The notes beneath the pieces are model-generated. The model did no database searches. It saw only the letters and a list, made by a program, of their open reading frames with translations, and was not told the DNA's origin. From the NCBI GenBank assembly GCA_019914995.1, contig CM034135.1:126501-190500 (forward strand): a stretch of DNA of 64,000 nucleotides, written 5' to 3'. Shown here piece after piece: positions 37,245 through 53,174 of the stretch. Numbering within the stretch: position 1 is the stretch's first letter; each line of letters starts with the position of its first letter. The translations under genes and the position numbers were made by a program. The stretch comes from Acanthochlamys bracteata (lineage: Eukaryota > Streptophyta > Magnoliopsida > Pandanales > Velloziaceae).

Positions 37245-37293
37245 CTGTTAAAATTTTCTCTTTCTCTGTCGATGCCTTGAGACAATTCAACCA

Positions 37294-38622
37294 ATGGATT
37301 CGGAGAACAACGGTAACGGCGTTACAACTAACGGCCCTTCAACCAAGCGTCTCCGCCAGACCACCACCACACCTACCGTTTCAGTGACTGCCCCGATAAC
37401 GGCGTCTGAGATCCGTTCGGAGTTCTCTCACCACGATCCAAGGGTCGCGCGGATCAATAACGGTAGCTTCGGTAGCTGCCCGTCTTCCGTTCTCTCCTCT
37501 CAGCTGGCGTGGCAACGCCGGTACCTCTCTCAACCCGACGATTTCTATTTCAACACTCTCCAACCCTCTCTGCAACAATCTCGGCTTCACGTGAAATCGT
37601 TAATCAACGCTGCTTCGGTTGATGAAGTTTCACTGGTTGATAACGCCACCACTGCGGCCGCTGTCGTCTTCCAACAGATCTCGTGGGCGTTCTCTGAAGG
37701 TAAATTTGATTCAGGTGATGCTGTTGTTATGCTTCACTATGCGTATGGAGCTGTTAAGAAATCAATGCAAGCTTACGCTGCTCGAGCTGGAGCTAGGGTC
37801 ATTGAGGTACCGCTACCATTTCCGGTATATTCTGATAAACAGATAATCGATGAGTTTCGAAATTCGATCGCGTTAGGAAAAGCTGGCGGGAAAAAAGTTC
37901 GGCTTGCGGTGATTGATCATATCACTTCGATGCCTAGTGTAGTTATTCCGGTGAAAGAGTTGACGAGGATTTGTAGAGAGGATGGTGTTGAGCAAGTTTT
38001 CATTGATGCTGCTCATGCGATTGGGAATGTGGAGGTTGATGTGCAAGATATAGGGGCCGATTTTTATACTAGTAATTTGCATAAGTGGTTCTTCTGTCCG
38101 CCATCTGTGGCGTTCTTGTACTGCAGGAAATGCCCTGCGACTTCAGATATGCACCATCCAGTAGTTTCGCATGAGTACGGTAATGGGCTTGCTATTGAGA
38201 GCGCGTTGATCGGTACGAGGGATTATAGTGCGCAGTTAGTGGTTCCTTCTGCCGTTGAGTTTGTCAATAGGTTTGAAGGAGGGATTGATGGGATTAGGAA
38301 AAGGAATCACGAGAAGGTGGTGGAGATGGGAAAGATGCTTGCAGAAGCATGGGGCACTTGTCTGGGGTCGCCACCTGTGATGGCTTGCAGCATGATCATG
38401 GTTGGATTACCAGCTCGCCTGCGGCTATCAAGCAATTTGGATGCTCTCAAGCTGAGGAGTTCTTTGAGGGAAGTTTTTCATGTTGAAGCTCCCATCTATT
38501 ATAGACCAGCACAAGCAGATGGAGATGTGACAGGATATATTAGGATCTCACATCAGGTCTATAATGTGCCAGAGGACTACTACAGGTTGAGAGATGCTAT
38601 CAAGGAGCTGTCTTCGATGTAA
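37294..38622 (+). CDS. LCD: L-cysteine desulfhydrase (PLP enzyme), unit 2 copy
   Basis: This open single exon of 442 residues differs from the unit 1 copy by about 18 bases, 7 of which change an amino acid: Q182K, a Glu to Asp in REEGVEQ, L to S before DMHH, W305L, a D to N near SSDLD, D394V and C403Y. The Schiff-base SNLHKWFF and cofactor-binding DAAHAIG motifs are intact. W305 lies in ESAWIGTRDYS, which I recall as conserved in plant LCDs, and here reads ESALIG. The enzyme may therefore be altered, or the copy may be drifting. Promoter, leader and 3' flank are retained, so expression is likely. Confidence 0.88.
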   Translation: MDSENNGNGVTTNGPSTKRLRQTTTTPTVSVTAPITASEIRSEFSHHDPRVARINNGSFGSCPSSVLSSQLAWQRRYLSQPDDFYFNTLQPSLQQSRLHVKSLINAASVDEVSLVDNATTAAAVVFQQISWAFSEGKFDSGDAVVMLHYAYGAVKKSMQAYAARAGARVIEVPLPFPVYSDKQIIDEFRNSIALGKAGGKKVRLAVIDHITSMPSVVIPVKELTRICREDGVEQVFIDAAHAIGNVEVDVQDIGADFYTSNLHKWFFCPPSVAFLYCRKCPATSDMHHPVVSHEYGNGLAIESALIGTRDYSAQLVVPSAVEFVNRFEGGIDGIRKRNHEKVVEMGKMLAEAWGTCLGSPPVMACSMIMVGLPARLRLSSNLDALKLRSSLREVFHVEAPIYYRPAQADGDVTGYIRISHQVYNVPEDYYRLRDAIKELSSM

Positions 38623-39976
38623 CTCAGGTTCGGGCTTTTAAATCGCTTACCTTGTTATCGTCTTAGTATGTTTCAGCTTTTGTCTTATTGTCCATTATGG
38701 TATTTTGTCTGAAAAGAAGTTCGAATTTTGCTACATCTCTTGATTGCTTGTTTCTGTGTCGTAATTCAGATAGCTGCAACTTTTCGTACACACATCGTAA
38801 TTGAAGTCTCAGAGCTTAAGTTTATCCTTGTTTTACCTGTAGTTTGTTCATGATTACATTTGTTGCGAAAGGATTTGTTTTGGGTGTGTATCGAAGATTT
38901 TTGTCCACTATCATGCGTACCACTGCTACAGATTATGTTATTTAAGGATGGGTATGTAGGACTTCAGTAAGTTGACTATGAGATACAGATAAAGCAGTAA
39001 ATGTTCATTTGCTGGAAAAGTTCAATTGTGCCGAATTGAAAGATACATCAAAACATAGTGTTGCAAGTGTCAAACGAAAGGTATACTCTGAGTATGTTGT
39101 GTACATAGATTTGATATATATTTAAGGAAAAAGTGTGATAAAAAGATATTGTTACATTTGCGCAGGTTCCTAGTGATTTGGTATTATCCCAGTCAAAGAT
39201 AGACTACTGATATATTGAATTCAAAAGCCAACATTTTCATGTGCTTTGTTAGGATGTTCAAGTGATGAATGTTCTGGATTGGTTTATAACAGCTATAGTT
39301 GGGAATTGTTGGTCAATCACCTGAGATGGAACAATGTTGAAGTACAAAGAAAAATTCCTGAGCAGTAGTGGTCTCTTGGGTTTAGACATTGAGTTTGATC
39401 GATGAAGAAAAATAATGTGTTTTTGGAAATTTTGCAGGGGAATGTAGGTATTATTGTAGAAAGCTCTTTTAGTAGAAGCTGGATGCTGTGAACTGGAAGA
39501 ACCTGGACTGCTGTTTCCAATAATAAAAGGCCATCAGTGCTTCCATGTCTTGCAGCTGCAGTAGCTTGTTCAAAATAAACCTTGAGTATTGACTTTGCAG
39601 TGTAGTTGCTATCAATTAATTCTCAACTTATTTTTGAAGTCTGAGAGACCTTGTAACGGTGTTTTCCAATCCAATAGTCCATGGAGTTGTATAATTAATT
39701 GTATGTGATGCGAAATAGCGAACTCAAACGAAGAGCAGAAAGGTAGCTCCTCAATAGTAAGGCCGAGGCAGCTTCTAAATCCTAGTGTCGTATTTTATTT
39801 TCTTTCTCCATGATGTTTGCTAGTGTTCGTCACCATCAGCCTTCAGCTAAAATTTTAAAGTCGTGCTGATTCTTTTTCTGGGCATGTGTATTTGTTGTTA
39901 CGATTGTTTTGGTGAATTATAAAATAGATGTCCTGATCTTGCAAGAAATAAAAAAGTCTACTACCTACCTTCTCAA
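38623..39976. other. LCD downstream region, unit 2
   Basis: This region is collinear with 31744-33371 of unit 1 apart from small indels (for example a deletion of about 25 bases near 39507) and the absence of the MITE. No coding region is supported. Confidence 0.5.
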
Positions 39977-40811
39977 ATGAAGAAGCCCAGCAGCTACAGA
40001 AATTTCAAGTATGTGCATCTCTGAGAGTTACTTTTGTTAAATCTGTTATATCTGCTGTGACTTTCTTCTTCACCTCATGATATTTTTCTTTGAGGATTTC
40101 TTTTCTTTTGTTTCGCAAAATGTTCATACATCTTATTCTTTTATACCGTAGGAAATTGCTGAAGTCAGTAGATTTGCTTTTGAGAAAGTTCTTTTCTAAA
40201 TGGAACTTCTCCAGTGCTCCTTGTTTTGCATAAAATCATGTCTACATACTCTTTTCTACTGATTATTCTGAGGATTAGCATCCACGCCTTGGAATGCAAT
40301 GGATAGTGCGAACTTCAGAATAGTTTAGTTGTGTTTCTATCTATGAACTTAATGACACCCTTTTGATGGCTCGTCTATATTTTTTGTGATCCTTTTTAAC
40401 GGACTTTTCTGTATATCAATTTCTAGGAAGCAGTGGCAGCACAGGCCTCTGTAGATCGTGAGATTAAGGAAGTTCCCAGCATTATTAAAGCAGAGGTTTG
40501 TAAGTAATAGGGTTTATCTTGATTCCTTACTGTGCACAGAAATATTAGAAGTGGTCTCTCAAACAACAAAGTTTGTTATTGTAGGAACAAAAGCCTGCCC
40601 CAAAGAGGAACCAGAACACCCGCCCTTCCAACCTGTTTATTTCTATCAAACCACAGCTGAAGAAAGCAAAAATCGAAACAACAGATAGCGATAAACCTTC
40701 TGCCAAAGGGACCATCCAACGGACACGCATCTGATAAACCACTTGATGTAGCAAATACTGCACTAGGAGGTTTGGTATCATACAGTGATGAAAGTGACAG
40801 TGAGAATTAAT
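39977..40811 (+). pseudogene. NIP30 remnant with 5' half deleted, unit 2
   Basis: The remnant starts inside former exon 5 (GAAGAAGCCCAGCAGCTACA), fused directly to sequence that in unit 1 lies about 100 bases upstream of the start codon. The promoter, exons 1-4 and the start of exon 5 are gone. Exons 6 (about 40429-40497) and 7 (from about 40585) are recognisable. Exon 7 has a 2-base deletion (TTCTGCCAAAG instead of TTCTGAACCAAAG) that breaks the acidic tail. It is not a functional gene. Confidence 0.92.
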
Positions 40812-41370
40812 ACGGTAGCAGTGCAAGTGAACATGTAACTTAGCCTTAGTGTATGTATCTTATTATGGAGCTTCATGGTCTTAATGTGTCGAAAGTCTTA
40901 TTATTCACAAAGTGGCAACCCACTCTATGGTGGGAACCTGCTGGAGCCAGTTTAGGGGCAATTTCACGCGATTTAGAGATGTCAAAAGCATCAGAATGCA
41001 ATTCAAACTATTCATCATAACAGTACAGAAAGGTTCTTGATAAACATGTATATTATAACTCTACTTGATAGAAGAATAATTTCATTCTTCATCCAAAGAC
41101 TGACCATGCCTGCCTTAAAATACTTGCAGAGACAAAAAGAAAATGTCAAGCACAGACGGCCTCCACTGCGGTGATCAAGAAGTAACGTGCGATCCATTTC
41201 GATCATCTTGTGGAGTTGAATTTTAGAATGCTGATTCCTTCTTGGTACGGGTGGGTGGGTCTCTCTCTCACTATCCTACCACGACATGCGTCCCTCCAAA
41301 ATATGGGAACATACAAAAACAACTTGGAGTTACTTCTTCATGCTTTACTACCTAAAAAAAGCCACCCAAC
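40812..41370. other. Intergenic DNA between the NIP30 remnant and the CIPK 3' end
   Basis: The part to about 41186 is shared with unit 1 (35277-35695), apart from local indels. The rest is unique to unit 2 because unit 1 deleted it. It should include the CIPK 3' untranslated region. Confidence 0.5.
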
Positions 41371-45208
<3,838 letters not shown>

Positions 45209-45808
45209 GGTTCTCCTTCAAACCTTTAAGGATGCCGTCGTACGGCCGGCGAATGCTTATTGCTTTCGTTGTTTTTGTTTTCTTTCTTCTTCTCCGATTG
45301 TGTAGGAGAAGAATGAGCGCGAGTTTATATATCTCTAGGGGGAACAGGATTGTTATAATCACTTTCGGTAAGATTACCTCTGTAAGAGGCAGTCGTAGTA
45401 GTGAAGCTGGTTGTTTTCGTGTTTGTGTTTCGTGAGACAGGTGAAAGATAAGAAGCGGTGAGGGGATTTTATTTGTTTGTTTGCTTGCTAGCATTTTTTA
45501 ATTTGCCGCGCGCCATTGAATTAGGAAAGAATCAGGACAAATTACCGATTTGCCCTTTGAATCAGGCAATAAATTTGGAGTAGGATCCTGATAGAATCGA
45601 TAAGGACCGTCCGATCAATTTGGTTGTTTGATATGTTTGATTTTTTACCTTTTTTTTTTTTTTCAACTTCTTACTAGTATATAAAAATATATATATAGAG
45701 CCTGACTTGAAAGGACATGATAATAAATAAATATTCATTAATTGACCGAAGCCCAAGTTTAGTAACGCTAACTGAATGTATAAAATTATTTTTCGTAGCA
45801 GTTAAAAT
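45209..45808. promoter_or_regulatory. CIPK upstream region / SMU1 3' flank
   Basis: Both neighbours are on the minus strand, so these 600 bases must hold the CIPK promoter and leader plus the SMU1 terminator region. An alternating A/T run at about 45675-45696 and a T-tract at 45648-45663 are the only notable features. Confidence 0.5.
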
Positions 45809-48800
45809 TTAAGGCTTCCATATATTCAGCATACAGTCTTCGCCGTAAGTCGCCACCAAATTCCTGTGAGGGTGATGCGTTACCCCGATTGCGTCCTTCT
45901 CGTGAACCTTCATCAGGTGCTCCAGGTTACCAGACTGGTGGCTGAAGCAATACAAGTTCCTGCACATACCACACTACTGCCATCAGTTATCAGGAACTGA
46001 AATTTCCGCCAAAACATATGTACATATGTTTAGAAATATTTTATCATACATATCTTCCCCGACGCAGTAGATCCAGTCTCCTTTAGGCGAAACGCATGCC
46101 GCCACAAAGTCTCCGCCCTCTCTCTTACCTGATGAGAAACTCTTTACAACCTGCATCATTATCGTCATTCTTGCATGTATATAGAGGATCCCCCAGACTG
46201 TCTCAAGAAACAAGCTCAATGAAAAGCAAACACACAGCTGTATAAATGACCTCGATGCACGATAGCTAATTGCTGCTATTTACTATAGACTGGCACTGTA
46301 AGTCATACGGTAACCAGCATAACGTTGTGACTACTACGACATGTATGTACCTGCCCTTGAAGTGTCATGACGTACATTGATGATGTCTTGTTGCACACTA
46401 AGATGTGCTCCGTATTTTTGGGGAATAGTTGGACGGAGTTGACTGATGCATCACCTCCCTGAAATACGGAAATCCTACATTTTTAGATACGCACAAAAAC
46501 CATACTTCTTATTACAAGTGTGCGTACATGGGAGAGAGAGAGCGAAACAGAGAGCAAGTTGTGGAGAATATAATATCCTGAACGGAAATACCCTTAATGG
46601 AGGCGGTGGCTTGAACGTCCGTAAACAATCAGCAGTCTTGACATCCCAAACCTAGATAGGACACCCAACAAATTCAGAAAAGATGTAGATTTCCAAACAC
46701 AGGAAGGGCATTCCACCACAAGTTTTAATCACATAGGCAATTTAGAAAGAGATTTCAGAAATGCACCTTCACCGTGCAGTCACTGGATGCAGTTATAATG
46801 CGGCTGCCATCACTTGTATAGGTTGCATTATTTACATACGATGTGTGCCCTCGAAATTCTTTCAGCATCTTCCCGGATTTTAAGCCATGAATCCTGGCAT
46901 CGACAATCAAGTCAGTCATAAGATATGTGCATAAGAGAACAACAGCCTACTATTACAGGAGAAGCTAGGGAAAATGCTTCATAGGTGACCAAACATCAAA
47001 TTAACATGACAAGCCCATGGACTACCTACCTTGCAGTAGTATCAAAAGATGTACTAAGAAGTTGGGTTCCATCACGAGAAAACACAATGCTCGTAACACC
47101 TTGAGCATGTGCACGCTCGAGACGCCGTAAGCACTGCCCAGTTCTAATGCGCCATATCTTCAAATAACACAGAATTAAAGTAATAGTCAATGGATAAAAA
47201 GAGTATGAGAAAAAGAAGCAACTTCAGTATGCTCTTTCTTCACATATCAATACAAGAGAAACATCACAAAGGGATACAAGCATGTGTTTATCTAAAGACT
47301 CTGATAGGAGCACTCTTTCCATTTTTGCTAAATACTTGCAGATATACCTTAATCTTTCCATCCTGTGACCCAGATGCCAGCATCTCCGAGTCTCGACTGA
47401 AATCCACACAAAGGACAGCATCTTCATGCGACATGAATAGCTCCTGTATGCTAGAGAGTTTGAGTTCCAATGATACTACCATAGAGGTAAAATCTACTGT
47501 AATAAAACATATAGAAAAACTTATCCTCACCAAAAAAAGAAGAAATGAAAATTCAAATAGTTACATATGGAATAGATTGCCATCGTCCTACAGAATGAAA
47601 GGATCAAAGGTAACTCACATCAGCTTGGTACTGAAGATCTTTCTTGATCTTCCCACTTATGTAGTCCCACACCTGTTGCAATAAAAAAACTCAGTAAAAG
47701 ATTAGTTTTAATGTCAGAACAGGGGGAAAAGGAGGGAAGGCTCACTCATCTACCTCAACCAACCCATCAACTGAGCATGAAACTAAGAACTGACCATCTG
47801 GAGAAAATCTAGCACATTCTGCGTGTGCGCCTTTAAGAAACTGCAACACAAATCAGAATAGGTTCTCTACTTAGTGCTTGATTTGGATATTAGTGTAGTA
47901 CATTAAATAAATAGAGGGGATTGCAAAAAAATTAAGGAACAAGCGAGAAATGCGTAAGAAAGATAGACTTTTGCCTGCTATTAATTTGGGGATTTGCTAA
48001 GGAAATTAACAAGAAAAGATTACTTGTCAAGAAATTCACCCCTCCAAATGCGAGATACAATCACAAGTTCACATGATATCTAAATCCAACATCAGACTTT
48101 AAAGTATATATCACGGGATGAGTACTAGCCGGTCTTTCAATTAATGAGATAAGGCTTAGTGACTGCTGTATCATAGTCATGAATATGTAAATGCACATAT
48201 AACACGCACTCATCTATATACATACATAGATATAAGGTTTTTGTGCAGTAAAAGAAGTGCTCATTTGTAATAACTTAACAAGAAGATATATTCTCTCTGT
48301 ACAATTCACCTTTATTTGCCGCCCCAGTGTTGTTGGGTACATTTCATCTTCATCTTGCTTCATGGCAGCCGTTCCTCTAAATAAATCAAACTGTGTTCCC
48401 GGAGGCAGCAGTCCTGACATAAAGCATCTCAAATTTCAGGGAAGGGATTAAATGCTACCTTGTTGCATAATCATAAGAATGCTAAAGCTTAAAACCACAG
48501 AATCAAAGCTCAGAAACCTTGGTGCTGTTGCCATTTAAGAGCCTGACCAATCAATGCCATCAACCGAGATGGTGGTACCACAGTGACTTCTGCAGCAAGA
48601 GCTGCAAAAGAAATATTTCTCAGTTAAATGATAGAAGCTACATCACAATCATTTAATATTTTCTAGAAACATAGCTTAAATTTTATTTTACCTTGGGCGA
48701 TCTGGGCACGGCGCTTTTCTTTAGTAGACTCTTGATATGCCTGTTAAATGATGCTTAGTACCAAGAAGGAAAATGGCCATGAAAGGTTAAACGCATAGAT

Positions 48801-50406
48801 ATTATATGATTGTCAACCACCAATGAAGAAAATGATGAACTGAAGAATAGGAAGCAATCCAAAGACTCAAATATACAAAGCATTCAAAGCCTGTAACAGA
48901 TAGCACTGCCAGTATGCCTTACAGCTTAAAATTGGTGAAATAGTAAGGCAAGTCTTAGTGATTCTCTTAACTCATACTCAATTGAAGAGGTTTGCAGAAT
49001 GGTGCAGGCATAAAGAAGCGATGATACCGCAAAAAAATTGAAGTATAGAAGAAAATGCACTCTCAAGGCATAGGTTTTTAAGAACTTTTAATTCTTTCTG
49101 GAACGGTCAAGAAAAGAATTCTTGTGATGATAGTTGTATACCTCATTTGGGTCAAAGTATGTCCGGACCAACAAATGCTCAAGACGCAAATATCTCTCTG
49201 GTTGCTCTTGCTTCATCACACCCATAGCCTGAGTTTGCCTTAGTATAGCACGAGCTGTATCCAACTCACGAAGTTCAATCATTTCTAGAACAATCTGCAG
49301 GTAAAATCTATTACTCACACAGTTGATAAGAATGGGAGAATACGATTGAGTGTTGCAAAGGTCTTTGGTAGTATATACAACCTAATGGAATATGATGGTG
49401 CGTGCCCAATCACTTAATTGCAAATGAAGGTTCTAAGGCTTTGTTTAAGGTACCGTTTTGAAACCATGATTCCGCATAAGAGTGTTGCTTTAGTGCTGTC
49501 CTCAGAAGGTTTTTATTTGTGTGGTATTTACACATACCTGCTCATATAAATCCTCCAATTTCTTCCGAGGGAGCTTAAGCTGTGCAACTAGTGGAAGGAT
49601 TGCATCCCACTTTCCACCATTGATATCCGCAATGAAATTTTCAAGGTTGTCCACTGTGTTTAATGAGACCTGGCACTCATTCTGCAGTACCCGGAAAGTT
49701 TCATTCAGTGAGTTCTCTTTGCAGAACTGCAGAACTATTTTTATCACACTGCAACAAGATGACGTCACCATTAGACAACAGTATTTCAATCCACAAAGCT
49801 CAAAACAGAACCATAACGGTGAAACAACTATGTTGAAAAGAACGTGCCTGAGGATGCTATCGTTATGAACTAGCTAAAGATTTCCCTATACATGTTTAAC
49901 ATCATAAATTTTCCAATGGCACAATTCCATACCTTCTCTAGAAAAGCTTCATGAAGAAACCTCCATTAAATCCTAAACTGTCATGAAGAAAAAACCTTAG
50001 CAAATCTGCCACTAACTCAAAAAGCAACAACCAATAACGTTGACCGAGCTCTACTGAAGACTATGTCTTGAGTATGACTGACTACTCATGACAAAATCAT
50101 CTTCAAATTTCCACAATCTTGACAAAGCTTCAAACTCAATTATCTCCCAGATGATTTTCAATACTGAAAGCTCCTTCACTAAGGTTTTGATTCAATAACT
50201 CTGACTCCAGTACATAAAATAAAAATTTTCACCATGCTTTCAGAATGAAATACTTCACAAATACCTTAAACCCTAAGCAAAACAGTATCTGTTGAGAGCA
50301 GAGTGGATTTTTCAAGAAATAAAACTACAAAATCAAATAGCGGCTTTCTAGGGTTTTAAAGAAAGAAGAACGCTTACTCTCGAGCTTCAATCTCTAGTGT
50401 CGACAT
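45809..50406 (-). CDS. SMU1: SMU1 spliceosomal WD40 protein
   Basis: The start ATG at 50406 opens a 29-base exon (MSTLEIEAR) that splices in phase to [12 protein letters not shown] at about 49749. LisH and CTLH helices come next ([34 protein letters not shown]), then [16 protein letters not shown] and [20 protein letters not shown]. The linker FDLFRGTAA precedes the WD40 repeats, including [55 protein letters not shown] and [20 protein letters not shown]. The end is [12 protein letters not shown]-stop at 45809. SMU1 works with RED in spliceosome activation and alternative splicing. All blocks are intact. It is head to head with RCL1 across 465 bases. Confidence 0.92.
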
Positions 50407-50871
50407 TGCTGCAGTCGCATAAAACTCAAATCTTTTTTCACAAAAGGAGAGGAAAGGGCGAGGGAGAAAAAAAGAATCTTGTGTTTTATAAGAGAATTAA
50501 GGGCCAAAATGTACAACTGTTGCTGGCTTATTTTCTCAGATATTTCAAAACGTGAAGGTCTTATACACAAATATGGAAGTGCCTCTTTACAAATTATTAC
50601 CTATATATAGTCTACAAAACACCTCAATAATTATTTATATTTACGTCATGGCCCTCTCGATAAACCCTCAAGAATTACTTATATTTATATAGTGACCCTC
50701 CCGATAAACCCTTTTCTTGATCTTGGCCGCCTAGCGCTCACACGGGGAGAAAGATTGAAACTTTTGTGAGAATTTTAGAAACATCGAAACTTTGGAGCGA
50801 ATTTTACAGAAATTTGAAACTTTGGAGAGAATTTTAGAAAATTATTGAAATTTTGGGAGAGATTGTAGAGA
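50407..50871. promoter_or_regulatory. Bidirectional promoter region of SMU1 and RCL1
   Basis: The start codons are 465 bases apart on opposite strands, so core promoters and both leaders must fit here. It contains a two-unit 44-bp tandem repeat (50622-50712) and a four-unit ~30-bp repeat running into the RCL1 start codon. Confidence 0.65.
50622..50712. repeat. Two-unit ~44-bp tandem repeat in the SMU1-RCL1 promoter
   Basis: Unit A starts CCTCAATAATTATTTATATT (50622) and unit B starts CCTCAAGAATTACTTATATT (50666). Each closes with CCCTC(T/C)CGATAAACCCT. The period is 44 bases. Confidence 0.75.
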
Positions 50872-50876
50872 ATGGG
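50757..50876 (+). repeat. Four-unit ~30-bp tandem repeat in the RCL1 leader
   Basis: Units begin at 50757, 50786, 50816 and 50847. The shared core is GAAACTTTGGAGAGAATTTT followed by AGAAA, with decay in the first and last units. The fourth unit runs through the RCL1 start codon (GAGATTGTAGAGAATGGGG). Confidence 0.75.
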
Positions 50877-52920
50877 GAAGGCGAACTACAAGAAATTGAA
50901 AGGAAGCGGTGGTTTCCGGCAACGATTGGTTCTATCGACTCTCTCCTCAACGCCACTGGTGATCGAAGACATCCGTGCCGACGATACGGCGCCGGGGCTC
51001 CGGCACTACGAGATTTGTTTTCTCCGTCTTCTCGAGGAAATCTCTGATAATTGTAAAGTCGTCATCAGTAGTACAGGTCTGCTCCTATTTCTTCTTTCTT
51101 TCGTTTCTCTAAATTCTCATGCTCGAATTCTTGTTTTCTTTAACCAAAGATCATATATTGGCTCAGTCGATGTGCAGCGGAATGGTTCTTGTATAAAGTA
51201 TACTTTTTGTTATTTCTGAATTAGATTGAATTACATATATATGGGCAAGTTGGAATTATCAGGATTGTTGTACCAGTTGTTTCATATTAAGAATATGGTG
51301 CTGAGTGAATTCGTAGGTTTTTGAAATAATGTTGTTGTTGTTTTTGGTTCTTAGATGCATATTTATGGTGCGGTGTATGTGTGATATTGCAGCGACAAAT
51401 CTGAGATACGAGCCTGGGATTCTGACAGGGGGAAGGCGTGGTTATGTTCATGATTGTGGACTAAGTCGTTCCATTGGTTACTTTCTGGAGCCGCTGATCT
51501 TACTTGGATTGTTTTGTAGGAAGCCCCTTGATATAAGGCTCAAAGGTAAAAGTCAAACTTCAAAGTATCACTAGTTCATGTTGAGACAAAATAGATTCAT
51601 TACCTTGCATGTACATGTGATGTCTCTATTTTTGTCCCCCATATAAAGGGTTTTGTGTTCTCAACGAGACTGGGAACAGATTATAGAAGTTTCGCTTGAT
51701 CTGCTGGTTAAGGAAGTCGCTTTTAAGTTTGTAAGTTGTTGCTTCGTTCTGCAGGAATCACAAATGATGACAAGGATCCTTCTGTTGACACCTTTAAACA
51801 GTCAACTTTTCTGATGCTCAAGCATTTTGGAGTTCCTCTGGAAGGTATGGAGTTGAAGATTGTAAACAGGGGTGTTCCTCCCCTTGGTGGTGGAGAAGTT
51901 GTACTGAGACTTCCCATAGTACATGATACCTTAGCTGTGAGTATCATATTTACGGCCTTCTTGATGCATAATCTGTTGTTTCAGTTGCTTATGTTTCTTG
52001 TTAAACTGTGGCAGGCAACTACTTGGGTGGATGATGGCATTGTGAAGCGTATTGGAGGTGTTGCTTTTTCTACACGGGTTTCATCTCAGTTTGTGCATAC
52101 TATTGTTCATAGTGCACGCAGCATCTTGACCAAACCCATTACTAACGTACATATAGAGAAAGACAATCGATCTGGTGTTTCAGCTGGAAGGTATTTTGTC
52201 CTAGAGGCATATAGGAACTCTTGTAATTTATCAATAGATCACATATAAAAGTTATATTTCATGCAAGTAAACTGCTGTGTTTATACAATCATATGATTGT
52301 TGAAAACATTGTTTGCCTTGATATCTTTCACTGATTTGTTGCTTGTAGTTAGACTTCATCAAGACTTATTTTGTATGCAGGTCACCAGGTTACGGGTTAT
52401 CTCTCGTTGCGGAGACTTTTACTGGTTGCTATATCTCAGTGGATAGTGCAGTCTTTTATCCAAAGGTGGATGACATGGGTGATCTTGACCTTACAGAGGA
52501 GAAACCGGTGTTGATGCCTCCTGATGATCTTGGCAAGCATGTTGCTTCTATGCTTTTTGAGGAGATGAAACAAGGTGGAGTTGTTGATTCCACTCACCAG
52601 GTAGCTTATCTCATAATTTATTGCATGCATTTTTCTCGTTACATATGCAAGTTATTCTTTATTTTGTAATTTCTTCTATATAACTGCTTCTCTCTTTATT
52701 TTGTCAACAGGGAATGCTCTTCCTCTTATGCGCTCTCTGCCCACCAGATGTATCCAAGGTTCGTGTAGGGAAGCTCACCCCTTACGGAATAGAAACATTG
52801 AGGAACATTAGAGATTTTCTCGGCATCAAGTTTGTTATCACGCCAGACCCAAGCACAAACACCGTTATTCTCAAATGTGTAGGATGCGGCATCAAGAATT
52901 TCTCTCGAAAGATTTCATGA
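50872..52920 (+). CDS. RCL1: RNA 3'-terminal phosphate cyclase-like protein RCL1
   Basis: Six exons (50872-51076, 51393-51545, 51755-51936, 52015-52190, 52381-52600, 52711-52920) give 381 residues. The RTC fold is visible as FRQRLVLSTLSSTPLVIEDI, LRYEPGILTGGR, LSRSIGYFLEPL, DTFKQSTFLMLKHFGVP, SPGYGLSLVAETFTGC and GGVVDSTHQGMLFLLCALCP. The C-terminus is FVITPDPSTNTVILKCVGCG, as in the Rcl1 branch. RCL1 is a nucleolar factor needed for early 18S rRNA cleavage with Bms1 and is not an active cyclase. The length is normal for the family and every junction is in phase. Confidence 0.93.
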
Positions 52921-53174
52921 AACACACCATCTCCTCTATAATGAAACTCTTTATTCGTTAATTATAATCAGCTGTCTCATTTTTGTAATCAGGAAGATAG
53001 ATGCTTGCAGGTACCCTGTGTCTGTAACAATAATCCAAATTATGAACGATAGACCAATGTTAAGATGGAATCTTTACAAGTGCTCAAAACTCTCTTGCAT
53101 GTAGAATTGTGAATTTAAGAAACGTTGAAGTCATATAATATACAGAAAACAAAATGACTAGCTTCAGGTAAGAA

